The notes beneath the pieces were generated by a model. The model searched no databases, had not been told where the DNA came from, and saw nothing but the letters and a program-made list of their open reading frames with translations. 64,000 nt of DNA from Selaginella tamariscina (Eukaryota > Streptophyta > Lycopodiopsida > Selaginellales > Selaginellaceae): contig PUQB01000281.1 in NCBI GenBank assembly GCA_003024785.1, forward strand, positions 248,001-312,000. Direction: 5' to 3'. Positions 11,111-23,156 of this stretch are shown piece after piece. The position numbers and the translations under genes are program-made. The first letter of the stretch is position 1. Each line of letters begins with the position of its first letter.

Positions 11111-11692
11111 AAAATACAGCAAGAAGAAAAGCAAGATCCTATACCTATTGAAGCAAGCATGCATTCACAGCAATCCACGTCAGTAGTACCACTTGGAGAT
11201 TGTATTGTTGCCGTCATTTTGCAACAACCTGTGTAGTTAACTATAGGAGAGTTACTGACCTTAGCACCATTTCTACGAACAAAAATAATTAATGTTTTGA
11301 ACACAAGCAATATTCAACACGATGTCAGTCAAGTCGAAGTAAACATGACCGAAGTACTTAGAGATGAAAAGGATTGGGATGAAGAAGTGCCAATGATTAT
11401 CGCTTGTGGCAAAAATAATATTCAGAACATACCCATTGATGGGGCTCAGGAGTCAACATTATTGAAGAACAGACTTGCAAGGAATTGGGTTTAAGACCTA
11501 TAGAAAATGTGCCATTCTTGGTACAAATGGCTGACCAAAGGAAAGTACGGCCTATTGGAATAATCAGGTCCGTATGTATAGAAATTGCAGGGATCAAGTT
11601 TAAGGTATATTTAGTTGTACTACGTATCAATTAGACAAGCAAACCATACCAAATTCTATTAGGAAGACCCTGGCTATGAGACGCTAAAGTAC
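11111..11692 (+). pseudogene. B protease remnant, cut by element C
   Basis: The retropepsin-like segment reads VPMIIACGKNNIQNIPIDG (about 11,387-11,443), where the catalytic D-S/T-G is represented by PIDGA, then VRPIGIIRSVCIEIAG (about 11,545-11,595) and YQILLGRPWL (about 11,645-11,675). The C insertion cuts this text at 11692; the same reading frame resumes at 17787 when C and one GTAC duplication are subtracted, and continues with HNWEDDEMILYKHGQE. Internal frameshifts and stops are present. Confidence 0.7.
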
Positions 11693-12249
11693 TGTCAGGC
11701 CACGATCCTGGAACCAGGAAGAGAGCAGGATTCCAAGAACAAGGAGGCTTGCTCAGGAACAAGACAGAGAGCAGGACAAGAACTAGGAACTCAGGAGCAA
11801 GACAGGAACCGGATAGGATCCGAGAGACAGGAAGGCGCAGGACAGGATCCAGGAGCAAGACAGGAACAGGACAGGATCCAGGAGCGAGATAGGAAAGGAC
11901 AGGATCCAAGAGCAAGACAAGAGCAGAGGCAAGAGCAAGACACGACAAGACAAGAACAAGAATGATCGTAAAGACTGGTGTTGATGTAACTGATTGTACA
12001 ACAATTAGGTCGGAGCTTTTATGCTCACAACTCCAAGCTAAGTCATGAGTCTAATCTAGTCATGAGCTAAGAATAGTGTCCCTTATCCTCTAGGCATATC
12101 CTGTAGCATATCCTATAGGATATCCTATAGGAATATCCTGTAGGAATATCCTGTAGGAATAGGCATCCTGTAACCCGTATCCTGTATCCGAAATCCTGCA
12201 TCCTGTATCCTGTATCCGGAAATCCTGTATCCTGTATCGGGTTGTGACA
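11693..12249 (-). repeat. 3' LTR of element C
   Basis: In plus-strand orientation it runs TGTCAGGCCACG...GGTTGTGACA and is followed by the complement of a polypurine tract (GCACCTCCTCCCTAAGG, 12250-12266), so it is the 3' LTR of a minus-strand element. It contains CAGGAGCAAGACAGGA-type units (11,700-11,940) and TATCCTGTAG-type units (12,080-12,240). Confidence 0.9.
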
Positions 12250-12260
12250 GCACCTCCTCC

Positions 12261-13480
12261 CTAAGGACGAGTTCCACGAGTCTTAGGACCTGGTTTAGCA
12301 GGATAATGCCGATGGAAGGCAGCAACTTTGGAAGAAGCATGGAGTAAGTTGGATGCAGGTTCCCAAGTGCGATCGGTAGGCAAATAACCTTTCCAATCCA
12401 CCAAGTATTGAAGTTGGCGGCGATGAAGACGAGAATCAAGGATGGCTGCAACTTCGTACTCAGGTTCACCAGCAATGACCACAGGAGGGGGAGGAGAAGA
12501 AGCACGACCAGGAAGAGAAGAAGGATGATACGGCTCCAACAAGGAGGTGTGAAACACAGGATGAAGTTTCACCGTGGATGGTAACTCGAGTCGGAAAGCT
12601 ACAGGATTTACCTCCGCCACGATCCTGTAAGGGCCCAATCGTTGAAAATCCAACTTAGAAGAAGGCCTTTGGTGCGAATGTGTCGACGAAGAAGCCACAC
12701 GAGATCACCAATCTTGTATGCAGGTGCCGGCTGACGGTGAGCATCAGCATGATGCTTGTACCGTTCCTGTGCCTGCTGAAGATGAACCTGGAGATCATCC
12801 TGTACCTGACGAAGATGCTGAGACGATCCTGTACTGCAGGAGCGGAAGAAGGAGAAGGGAGGAGCAAAGTCAAAACGTGGATGGTGGCCTGTAAGAGCAA
12901 AGAAAGGTGTCTCCTGTAGATGCGTGTTGTTGTAGGCAAACTCCGCCATTGGAAGAAGGTCCAACCAGTTGTCCTGCTGTAACTGATGAAGCAACGAAGA
13001 TATTCTAAGGTCTGAATTGTGCGTTCGGACTGCCCATCAGTTTGTGGGTGATATCCTGAAGAAAGATCCGCTTTAACCTGTAGACTCCGAAGAAGCTCTC
13101 GCCAAAACTTGGACATGAATTGTGGACCTCGATCGGAAACAATGCTCTCAGGAAGACCATGATGTCGGAACACTCACGGATCACCAACTCTAGTTGTCTG
13201 ACCTGTAGCTGTCTTGTTGCAGGGTAGGAAATGAGCCTGCTTGGTGTCAACCACCACAAGAACTGCATCGAATCCCAGGAGGAAGATCTGTGAGGAAATC
13301 CATAGAAATGGATCTCCAACAGGAAGAGGACGAAGAAGACCAGAGGGTGCATGATGAGGCATCTTCGACCTGTTGTGTCACAACTCCGTACAAACCTTTC
13401 CACAAAACCTCGCAACCCAGGATAGTTGCGAGTCACCAACTCAACTGTCTTGGCCACACCAAAATGTCCTGTAGCCGGGG
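12261..13480 (-). pseudogene. C integrase core, C-terminus and chromodomain
   Basis: The integrase core reads [15 protein letters not shown] (about 13,105-13,160), which holds the second catalytic Asp, and [13 protein letters not shown] (about 13,020-13,060), which holds the catalytic Glu. The C-terminal linker follows in another frame. The last 145-codon frame (12261-12698) ends in a chromodomain: YEVAAILDSR, then LQYLVDWKGYLPTDRTWEP, then a helix and a stop. Chromodomains recognise methylated histone tails and direct integration. At least three frameshifts separate the blocks, so no single polyprotein is encoded as sequenced. Confidence 0.82.
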
Positions 13481-15842
13481 TATCATGACAATCCTGTACC
13501 ACACGAGTCCTGAAACACCAACAGGAACGTACAGGAGACCTTCCCGGTACAGGAGTCCATCCTGTATGGTGAACACTTGTAGTCTGAACGGGAACTGGAG
13601 GAAGAGGAACTTGCAATGTCAGGATGAATGTGTGAGAACACATTCTTTGCCAAGTCGTCTGTAGCCAACTGCGAACGGATGTCCTGTAGGAGTGTTGAAT
13701 TTGCTGGAGCCTGATGAACCTGTAGTGCCGCAAGCCGGAATCGATCAGGACCCAACAACACTTGTCTTTGACAGTCAATGCAGGATCGGGGCGGTGCAAG
13801 GTAAGAGCGCCTAGACAATGCGTCCGCCTTGCCATTCCGAAAACCGGGCCTGTAGACGATGACGAATCAAAACGTGATAGGAACTCCGCCCACCTAGCCT
13901 GTCGCCGACTGAGAACTCGAGCCGTTTGAAATACTCCAGGTTCTTGTGATCCGTAAGAACTTGTACAGGATGTGCAGCACCTTCCAGGAAATGCCGCCAC
14001 TCCTCAAACGAATCCACAATGGCCTTGAGTTCCTTGTCATGAATCTCGTAATTGATCTCCGCCGAAGGAACTTACGAGAGTGAAAAGCTACAGGATGAAG
14101 CAACTTGTCTCTCCAACTTGTGATAGGACGGATCCTACTGCAAAATCCGAGGCATCTGCTTCAACGAAGAAAGGACGAGAAGGATCAGGATGTGCTAAAA
14201 TCGGAGCTGTCGTGAAGGTGTCCTTGAGTGTTGTGAATGCATGTTCCGCCTTGTCGGACCAAGAGAAAACCTCTGTGCGCTTGGTGAGTTCCGTGAGTGG
14301 AAGTACACGCTTGGAGAAGTCCTGTATGAACCGCCTGTAGAAGTTTGCAAAGCCAAGGAAACATTGTACATCTCGTACAGACTTGGGCCTCTCCCACTCC
14401 ACGATGGTCTTCACCTTGTGCATGTCCATGGAAACGCCAGCAGGAGAGACGATGTAGCCCAAGAACTCCACAGAATCCCTATCGAAAAAACACTTCTCCA
14501 ACTTCGCATACAGGCCATGCTCGCGAAGCCGCTGTAGAACCAATCGTACATGCTTGTCATGTGCCGCCTGGTCCTTGGAGAAAATCAAAATGTCGTCGAG
14601 GTAGATCACCACAAACTGGTCCAAGAAGTCACGAAAGATGTCGTTCACCATGTGTTGGAACACGGCTGGGGCATTGGTAAGGCCGAAAGGCACCGTGTAC
14701 TCGAAGTGTCCATACCTTGTACGAAAGGCAGTCTTCCACTCATCGCCTGGACGAATCCGTACAAGGTTGTAGGCCCCTCGTAAGTCGATCTTCGTGAACA
14801 CCTTTGCTCCTCGCAGCCGATCGAGAAGTTCCGGGATCAATGGCAACGGGTACCGATTCCGAATGGTGACTTGATTCAAACCCCTGTAGTCCACAACCAA
14901 ACGTAACTCCCATCCTTCTTCTTGACAAAGAAGATAGGCGCTCCTGCAGGGGACTTTGAGTGACGAATGAAGCCGGATGCCAAGTTGTCCTCGATGTACT
15001 GACGAAGAACCTCCAACTCTGTGGGTGAATGCATAAATCGGTCCGAACGGTGGAGTCTTTCCTTCCGCAAGATCAATAGGACAGTCGTAGGACCTGTGAA
15101 CAGGAAGAACTGCAGCCTTGTGCTTGTCAAAAACGTCCTTAAAGGTGATACTTGGATGGTAGGGAAGAAGGAGGAGAAGGAAAGGAGAGGAAGGAGATTG
15201 AAAAACAGGAGAGTCAGACACAGGAAAGGTAGAAGAGGACGTAGGAGTTACTTGAAAGGCAAAAAGGTGGAAAGGAGCAGGATCAGTGGCAAGTTCATGC
15301 ATGGTAGTGGTAAGAACTCGGAGAGGAGAAGGAGGGAGCTGTGACTGAAAAAGAGGAAGGATCTTGGGGGGTGGAACAGAACAGAGTAACAAAAGGAGGC
15401 AGGATTGGGAGAAATGTGTGGATGTTGACGAGTGTACAGGATTGGAAGAATCCTGTACAGAAGTCCGTGGTTGCACAGGAGTGAGGGAAGCCTGTGAGTG
15501 TGCTGACGAACCAACAGGAGGTGGATCCTGTTGAGGAGGAACCTTCGACACTGATACAGGATTGGAAGAACCCTGTACAGGAATCCGCAAACTTACAGGA
15601 GTGGAGAGAACCTGCGGATGTGCTGAGGAACTGACATGAGGTGAATCCTGTCGAGGAGGAGTCTTCAACACTGGTACAGGAACAGGCACGGTCAATCCTG
15701 TAGCTTGTACTGCCTCAGACACCAAGGATGTATCCTGCACGCAGGAAGGTACAGGATTGATCCTGGCTGCGAGAGGAAAACGTGAGCGTCCTAGACCTCC
15801 AGTCGATCTGCGGATTTGCAACAACGAACCATGGCATGCCAA
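13480..15842 (-). pseudogene. C spacer, reverse transcriptase and RNase H
   Basis: A 584-codon open frame (14088-15842) covers a Pro/Ser/Gln-rich spacer (residues about 20-245) and a Ty3-type RT (about 245-530). RT landmarks are [53 protein letters not shown] and the catalytic YLDD in VVIYLDDILIFSK (YLDD complement at 14592-14603). The tail has ADASDFAVGSVLSQ, the start of RNase H, which then continues in other frames to about 13,700 ([21 protein letters not shown] text). The RT itself looks chemically intact, the longest undamaged enzyme in the C/D family here. Confidence 0.85.
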
Positions 15843-16160
15843 AAATGATGGGAGTCGACCGAGTCTTGATCAAGTTGAAGGAAATGAACAGTTGAATGTG
15901 CCATGACTGCAAGAGAGAGGTTGGTAGCATGGGTAACTGCGCCAGAAGCAATCAAACGACCATCGGCCACCTCTACAGGAACTGCACGCTTCAACTTCAC
16001 CACCGGAATGCCATGTTGAGCTGCAAAAGTGTCATCCATGAAACATGCATTTGCACCAGTGTCTAACAGGGCAAACTCCTTGAGCTCTCGATTATTGATG
16101 AATGTGTACAGGAAACTTGAGTGATGGAATGGTATGAGCAGCACCAATGGAGCCTGCACC
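15791..16160 (-). pseudogene. C aspartic protease (retropepsin)
   Basis: The frame contains ELKEFALLDTGANACFMDD, with the catalytic D-T-G-A at about 16,055-16,066, then PVVKLKRAVPVEVADGR and GAVTHATN. This is the retropepsin fold of Ty3/gypsy pol that cleaves the polyprotein. The following PW-F-VANPQIDW-like text enters the RT frame at about 15,830 through a frameshift. Unlike D, the active-site Thr is kept. Confidence 0.75.
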
Positions 16161-16199
16161 TACGTCCAACTTCGCGGCTCCTAGACGAAGTGGACATTG

Positions 16200-17131
16200 A
16201 AGTTTTCCGACTGAACTTCAGCTTCAACTTCACGCGTCTTGAACTTCCTGGCTTTATAGGACATTCGCCACCTTGTGTCCTGCTCACCACAATACAAGCA
16301 TAGGTTCTCACCCGACGACGTTGCTTCTCAGCGGAAAGGGCCACGCTTGGATTTTAACCTCCATAGGAACTACTCCAGAAGGTGCAGGAACATGTACCAC
16401 GGCTGCAGGATTGGTTGCAGGAACTGCTGACGGATTTTCCTGACGCGCTCGAACAAACGGTTGTCGCACGAACGGCTGTTGCATGATCTCCGCTAACGTT
16501 TGGCATCCGGTAACGTAAGGAGAAGGTCCTTCACGTCATCCCTCAACCCAAAACGGAAGTGTTCGATCAATGCAGTCTCGTCCCATGGAATGTTCGTGCA
16601 AATTGCTGAAATTCGGATGCATAACGGAAGCTGGTCTGGATCCTTGTGTGAGCTTCCGTAACTTCGTGCATGCAGAACGGTACTTATCAGGATCTCCAAA
16701 CAGGCTTCAAAGGCAGCCACGAAACCTTCAAAGTCTTCCATCAATGGGTCGTCACGCTCCAGCAAGGGAGCAACCCAAGCCGTGGAGATCCACTTAGTAA
16801 GGATGCCAAAAGGCCAACCTTTTGTGCATCCGTCGAGTAGCGGCGTGGTTGCATGCGGATCAAGAGCCGGATCTGATTCAGGAAACCTTGGAAATCGGCA
16901 CGATTGCCACTGAACTTTCTGGCATGCTGATCTTCGGCTCCGAGAAAAGTTCGATGAAGAGAGGAACCACCGATGCCTGAGAGAGAGCCTGCGCAGCAGC
17001 CTTGGAGGATGCATCAGCAGCTGCATGTGCCGCATGGTGGAACCTTGCAGATCGGTGACCACTTGGCGCAAAGTGGCCAGCTCATGAAGCAACATTTGGT
17101 GCTCGCGTTGAAAGTGCTCAAAATCAGCCAT
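16200..17131 (-). pseudogene. C gag with one zinc knuckle
   Basis: It starts with ATG at 17131 (MADFEHFQREHQMLL, a helix with likely coiled coil), about 95 bases inside the 5' LTR. The capsid domain is readable around 16,500-16,800 (PLMEDFEGFVAAFEACL, then FGLRDDVKDLLLTLPDA). The zinc knuckle near 16,265-16,310 reads CLYCGE then H...C with a frameshift inside. It should coat the element RNA. The ORF breaks at least twice; the stop at 16493 is caused by a frameshift, since capsid-like text continues beyond it. Confidence 0.75.
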
Positions 17132-17225
17132 GATCTATGAAAGAAAAAAGGAGAAAACGAAGGAAAAGAATCAAGAAAAAAAAGTAGCTGGAAACGAAGA
17201 GCTATGAAAGCAGTTACTATCAAAC

Positions 17226-17782
17226 TGTCAAGCCACGATCCAGGAACCAGGAAGAGAGCAGGATTCCAAGAACAGGAAGGCTTGACTCAGGAACAGGACG
17301 AGAGCAGGACAGGAACTAGGAATCAGGAGCAAGAGGAACAGGATAGGATCCGGGAGAGACAGGAAGCGCAGGAGGATCCAGGAGCAAACAGGAACAGACA
17401 GGATCCAGGAGCAAGACAGGATCCAGGAGCAAGACAAGAGCAGAAGGCAAGAGCAAGAAGACAAGACAAGAACAAGAATGATCGTAGAAGACTGGTGTTG
17501 ATAGTAACTGATTGTACAACAATTAGGTCGGAGCTTTTATGCTCACAACTCCAAGCTAATCTGTCATGAGTCTAATCTAGTCATGAGTCTAATCTAGTCA
17601 TGAGCTAAGAATAGTGCCCTTATCCTCTAGGCATATCCTGTAGCATATCCTATAGGCATATCCTGTAGGTATATCCTGTAGGAATATCCTGTAGGCATAT
17701 CCTGTAACCCGTATCCTGTATCCGAAATCCTGCATCCTGTATCCTGTATCCGGAATCCTGTATCCTGTATCGGGTTGTGACA
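17226..17782 (-). repeat. 5' LTR of element C
   Basis: It spans TGTCAAGCC to GTTGTGACA on the plus strand, the same length (557 bp) as 11693-12249, with numerous compensating small indels. The conserved block with the TATA-like element (complement AGCTTTTATGCTCACAACTCC) is at 17,532-17,552. Confidence 0.9.
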
Positions 17783-19040
17783 GTACGACATAATTGGGAA
17801 GACGACGAAATGATATTGTATAAGCATGGGCAAGAAACAGTCATTAGAACGCAACAAATGAAGCAAATTGAGCGACCAACCCGACCCTTACAAATGGAAG
17901 ATTACGACTGGCATTACAGTTGAACACAGAAGAAGAAAAAGTCCTATTCGATAGCAACCCAGAACTCGTAGAGATAGCACAAGTTGATTTATATCAAATG
18001 ACACCAAAGGACGAGCGTGACGAAATTACGACCACTAACGACCAACAACAGCAACATAGGGACATTCTTGGATTAACAGATAAGTTTAAACAACCCACAC
18101 AACAACAATTACAATTTGAAACAAAGCGCGAACAAATATCACGAACTCAACATTAAATTAGAAATTATGAGTAATGAGAGGAGGACTGAAGAAGTAGAAG
18201 TTAAAACAAGTAATTACGAACCATGCAAAGTACAAATAGCAATCAATCTTGAACTGGAATACCGAAAGGAATTGATAGACATACTACGCTAAAATGCTGA
18301 TGTCTTTGCTTGGAGTTACTAAGATCTCAAGGGAGTTCCACCAACAATTTGTACACACAAGATAGAATTACTACCCCATGCAATACCCAGAAAACAACAG
18401 GATTCATTTATTCAATGAAAATCCGCAATGGTTATCACCAATTATCATAGTACCGAAGAAGAACAAAAAATTGCGTATCTGCGTCAATTATAAGAAACTG
18501 AATGATGTAATTAGGTGGGATACATATCCAATACCCTTCACCAAAGAATTATTGGATACGATAGCAGGACATGACATGTATTCCTTTCTGAACGAATTTT
18601 CAGGATACAACCAAGTACAAGTGGACCCAGCAGATCAATCAAAGACAACATTCATTAGTCCTTGGGGTGCATATGCATATTGCGTTATGCCTTTTGGGTT
18701 ATGTAATGCGTCATTTACCTTCTAGCGATTGGTTAGTAAAAACATTTCGGGATTATCTGACAATGTTTATGAAGGTTTTCCTGGACAATTTTAGCATTTA
18801 TGACATGAAAGACGGATTTAGTGAAATGTTTTGGGAAGTGTCAATTGAACAACATAGCTCTTAATCCAGAAAAGTGCGTATTTTGTGTAAAATCAAGAGT
18901 GCTATTGAGGCATATTATATGTAAAGATGGAATAATGGTGGACCAAGATAAAATCAAAGTAATACAGATTATGCAACCTCCCAAAGATGTAAGCAGAATA
19001 CGACGACTACTTGGTAAAATGGGATATCATTGGTGATTTA
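17783..19040 (+). pseudogene. B reverse transcriptase
   Basis: After the protease end, RT starts at about 18,220. The 115-codon frame 18378-18725 has WLSPIIIVPKKNKKLRICV, YKKLNDVIRWDTYPIPF, MYSFLNEFSGYNQVQVDP and YCVMPFGLCNASFTF. The catalytic motif at about 18,778-18,789 reads FLDN, where family members have xxDD, so the second catalytic Asp is an Asn here. The thumb and connection follow (PEKCVFCVKS, then IQIMQPPKDVSRIRRLLG). Several frameshifts occur. Seven to eight hundred bases of the N-terminal side are low in recognisable motifs. Confidence 0.8.
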
Positions 19041-19049
19041 TCAAAAATT

Positions 19050-20830
19050 ATGCAAGTCATTAACCATGCTATTAAAAAAAGGACAACCATTCATGTGGAA
19101 CTTGGAATGCAAACAAAGTTTCACACATTGAAACAAGCATTAATAAAGGCCCTTATACCCAAATTGGACACAAGAATTTCATGTGCAAGTGGACGCATCG
19201 TCATACGCCATCGGATGGATATTAACACAAACACAGGAAGACGGAAATGATTGTCTATTATATTACACGAGTCGTGATTAGCACCTGCAAAAGAGAACTA
19301 CACAACTATAGAAAAAGAAGCACTCAGAATGGTCTATGCAGCTAAGAAATTTTAACATTATCTATTAGCAAATAAGGTCAAATTCATTATCGATCATTAA
19401 GCACTTATACATTTATTGAGCAAGACAAAGCTTGAAGGAAGATTAGTACGATGGTTCTTACTATTGCAAAAGTTCAATTTTCAGATCATTCACAAACCAT
19501 GCAAACTACACCAACAAGCAAATTTTTTGAGCCGTATTACGAATGACAAAGACAATGTGGGTGTTAATGATGAACTACCAAATGCAAGGTTATTTCAATA
19601 CAATAAGAACAATCAAAATGATACTACCACCAAGGATATTTACGGGATATTGAACACTTTCTAACTACCGGACTAGCACCAGACAAATTTGCATCAACAC
19701 AACAACGCAAACAACTCGTCTTACAATCCAAACCTACTGCATGATATCAGGCATACTATACAGAAAGGGAAGGGATGAAGTCTTAAGGAGATGCATACCA
19801 ATGGAGGAAGTTCAGCTCGTATTATGAGAAGCTCACTCAGGAGAAACACGGTGGACACTTTGTAGGAACGTTAATAGCACGCAAAATTCTGCAGTCCAGA
19901 TTATGGTGGCCCACATTATTCAAAGATGCATAGAATATTGCCAAAAATGTTTGAAATGTAACAAACATCAACCAGCTCCATATCATCAAGTTCAGCCACT
20001 ACATCCAACAGAACCATTAGCTCCATTTATGAAGTGGGGAATGGATTTCATGGGACCAATTAATCCTAAAAGCAGCAAAAGGAATCAATATATATTGGTA
20101 CTCACATATTACGTTATTAAATGGGCAGAAGCTATCACACTAAGATTTCTGCGCAACAAGTGTCACCAAGTTTATCTACGAGAATATTATAGTGCAATTT
20201 GGTGCTCCTATGGAACTTATCAGTGACTAGGGAATTCATTTTGTCAACAACGTCATCAAAGAGGTAATGGACAAGCAGAAGCTACCAACAAAATATTAAA
20301 AATTGTATTAACTAAGATAGCCAACATGAATTGCAAGAATTGGGATGAAAAACTTGCTTCTGCATTATGAGCATACTGCACTACGTATAAAGTCATGACA
20401 AAGTTTACACTGTTTCAACTAACATACAGATTAGAAGCAATTACACCCATTGAATATATCATACCATCATTACGGATGTCACTGGAATACGATATTGGCG
20501 AACCAGAACAAGTTAGACAACGATTACTACAACTCGAAAAGCTCGATGAGAAAAGACAGCAAGTAGTCTTTAACATTCAAGCTATTCAAACCCATGGCAC
20601 GATTGACTTCGAAGAGTACAATGACGACTCTGAGTTGGAGAAATGGTATTGCATTACCGAGGAAATCTCTAACCTATCGGACATAAGCTCAAGTCTAAAT
20701 GGTATGGACCAAACATTATTACGAATATACGATCTAACAATACCATCACTCTTATGGATGATACTACACGAGTCCTACTTACAACAAATGCAAACCGCAT
20801 ATGAAAGTATACCTCGAACAAGCTAGAGGA
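19050..20830 (+). pseudogene. B RNase H and integrase
   Basis: RNase H text is scattered at about 19,180-19,400 (HVQVDASSYAIGW-like, then YTTIEKEALRMVYA), followed by LVRWFLLLQKFNFQIIHKP (19,440-19,500). The integrase N-terminal zinc region has CQKCLKCNKHQ (about 19,935-19,970) and the core begins KWGMDFMGPINPKSSKRNQY with the first catalytic Asp (about 20,030-20,090). The second Asp region is damaged by an indel. The Glu region reads NGQAEATNKILK (about 20,262-20,300). The C-terminal part (20,395-20,640) is an open frame. The domain order identifies Ty3/gypsy. Confidence 0.8.
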
Positions 20831-23150
20831 CGATCTCAACAACAAGCCGGAACACGACTTTCACAACAAACCAGAACACGATTTCGACAACAAGCTAGAA
20901 TAGAAACTCGAAGACGCCAACTGCAACCCCTTACCAAAAACACCGCCGAGCAACACCATAGTATGACAATCCCAAGACGAAAATATGTGGAAAAACATAC
21001 CGGTATAGAGAATAGACGTAAGCAAAATCTTCTCCAAACATCGACAAAATAATTCACACGAGTGGATACGAAATCCAAGAAATGGCGAAATCCGAGAAAA
21101 AATATCCAATGATGAGATATTCTCTGTCAAATCTTCCGAAAACCAAGGTGCTCACACAGCAAACAAATCAGATATTGACACATGGACTACCCAGAAAATA
21201 CTGACATGCCATAAATATACCGAGCATAAAACAACAACACCCGATCGGACACACGCACTAGGGTTTTCCCAATTCTTTTTTTATTCACTTCTTCCACACA
21301 GTCTTCAGTTCTTTTACAAGTTCCTTCTCAATCTCCATTGTTCATATGAAATTCACTAACAGGTTCATGGATGAACTCACCGAGACAACAAGCACCTTCG
21401 CTATAGCACAGCACTCCAAGTCCCAATCCGAACCAACAATACCAATTTCACCAATTTGTACCGTGTTGCTTGCCCAACACAACTCTCATTTCGATATACG
21501 AGAATGGATATAACGAATGCAGTTGGAGAGGTACTTCGACACATTTGTTCATAAGCGATTGGACGAACATGGTGAGCACTTAGTCGATCAAGCACTTATG
21601 CACCACAACTCAAGGCCTTACAACTACACGACGGGCATTCATTTTCACAAGTAAGCTCATTAGGGATGTGTTTGAATTACTAGATCTGGAAGCCTCTTTC
21701 GACCCAATTCTGCAAGTCCACACATACATTCAAGCCTACACCAACAACTACTACATGTTTCTCCAAAAAAGAAACTACCAACGCAGCACCAACGTCTATA
21801 TGACGGGAACCCCATAAGATCACATCAAAGCAATCACCACTGCATTTGCTTTCCAAAAAACTCCAATAGGTTTCAATAAGGAAATCGAGTAGGTCTATCA
21901 TATAACTGAACAGGGACACAAACCGGATTGGGGGGACCTCGTCGTAGTGGGATTGCAACATGAGCTGCAAACTCTACACAATCCCAAAAGTAAGGATAAG
22001 GAGACAACTGTATTTCTAGTCTTTCATGAGATTCTAACGGCACTGCATATTCATGCAGATCTAGCACCAGTGGGCACACCTGTAATTACAACCAAGATGT
22101 CTTTCTAGTTAGGACTCACCACACAATACCAGACAACATTTTTGACAGTCATGATTTGGATGCACTACTGCCAAACAAGCCTAAGAAGCGGTCGAGGTCA
22201 CAAGCAAAGAAACCAAAAGAACCGCAAAACACGGGAACTGGTCCTCGTACCAATTTGTAGAGGACGAGAACGAAGATGATCAAGTGTTACAAAGGAGACC
22301 GTTGTCACAAGGAGACCTTCGAAGGACGCTTAATAAGCCCACAGCATCAACTTCCACAACGCACATGGAATGCGAAGACTCAACCCAACCAGACAACACA
22401 CATGAGGAAGATGTCATAATACCAGTACCTCATCAACTCACCCACTACTCACCAATGTATTCCTCCTGCCACACAGTATTCCTCCCGCCATAGTACAAGA
22501 GGTATGAACTACGACAAAGCACGTACGGAATCCAGTTGTTCAGGAAGCACATCAAGAACCGCATTCACCCTCACCCACACATGGACAACAAGCCAAGAAC
22601 AACATTCACAATAAAGGGAAGGAGCAAGAACCCCACTCTAAACCACAATGCATGGGGCATCATGCTTCAGATCGTCAGCAGCGAGACACACTTAGCAGTT
22701 TCAAGCGCACGCAAGATCAAACCGCTTCACCCGGACTACCAACACAAGACCCCCAAATGACGCGAGTCTTGAAGTCAACTTTCACATCTTCGGAGTGTAA
22801 TCGATTCCCTCATGCAGCAAGTAATTGTTCAACGAGGAGAGACAACACTCGCTCAACAACTCTATGACCGTTGTAGTTCCATAGATCAAGAACCGTTGAA
22901 CATCACGCGCTACCTATACGAACAATACAAGGTACTCATGGACATCATGCATACACAAGGCAAATAGGTACGCAACATCCATGCCAAGATGGAAGATTTT
23001 CAACCCCAGCAACTGCTGCAACCCAGATGACACAGAAGAAGTACACAACTACATGAGGAAACCCAAAGCTCAAGGCTGTGGTTGCATCTTTCTGCGAGAC
23101 AATGGGGCCATCATAAGGTTGCATTGGGGCAATGCAACACTTCCAATCTA
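20801..23150 (+). other. B 3' region downstream of integrase, no recognised gene
   Basis: This 2.3-kb block lies between integrase and the 3' LTR. It holds an Arg/Gln-rich open frame (20801-21052) and a series of broken plus-strand frames, one with the low-complexity text STSTTHMECEDSTQPDNTHEED (22,284-22,493). No transmembrane or signal sequence is obvious in the plus frames. Athila-type elements carry an envelope-like gene in this position and other Tat elements carry extra frames, but I see no motif that proves either. Inference: a decayed extra ORF of the element. Confidence 0.45.
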
Positions 23151-23156
23151 GGGGGA

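Larger units (their letters stand above)
11693..17782 (-). mobile_element. Element C: Ty3/gypsy chromovirus inside element B
   Basis: A full-length element (6,090 bp) on the minus strand with two 557-bp LTRs (11693-12249 and 17226-17782), TG...CA ends and a 4-bp target duplication GTAC (11689-11692 and 17783-17786). Its order on the minus strand is gag, zinc knuckle, protease, Pro-rich spacer, RT, RNase H, integrase, chromodomain, polypurine tract. The RT site YLDD is intact. The LTR pair shows many small indels, so it is either not very young or poorly sequenced. It belongs to the same family as D. No primer-binding site was recognised at 17226. Confidence 0.9.

Noticed and set aside
16121..16303. 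Plus-strand frame within element C
   Set aside because: It is the antisense shadow of the C gag and zinc-knuckle region.
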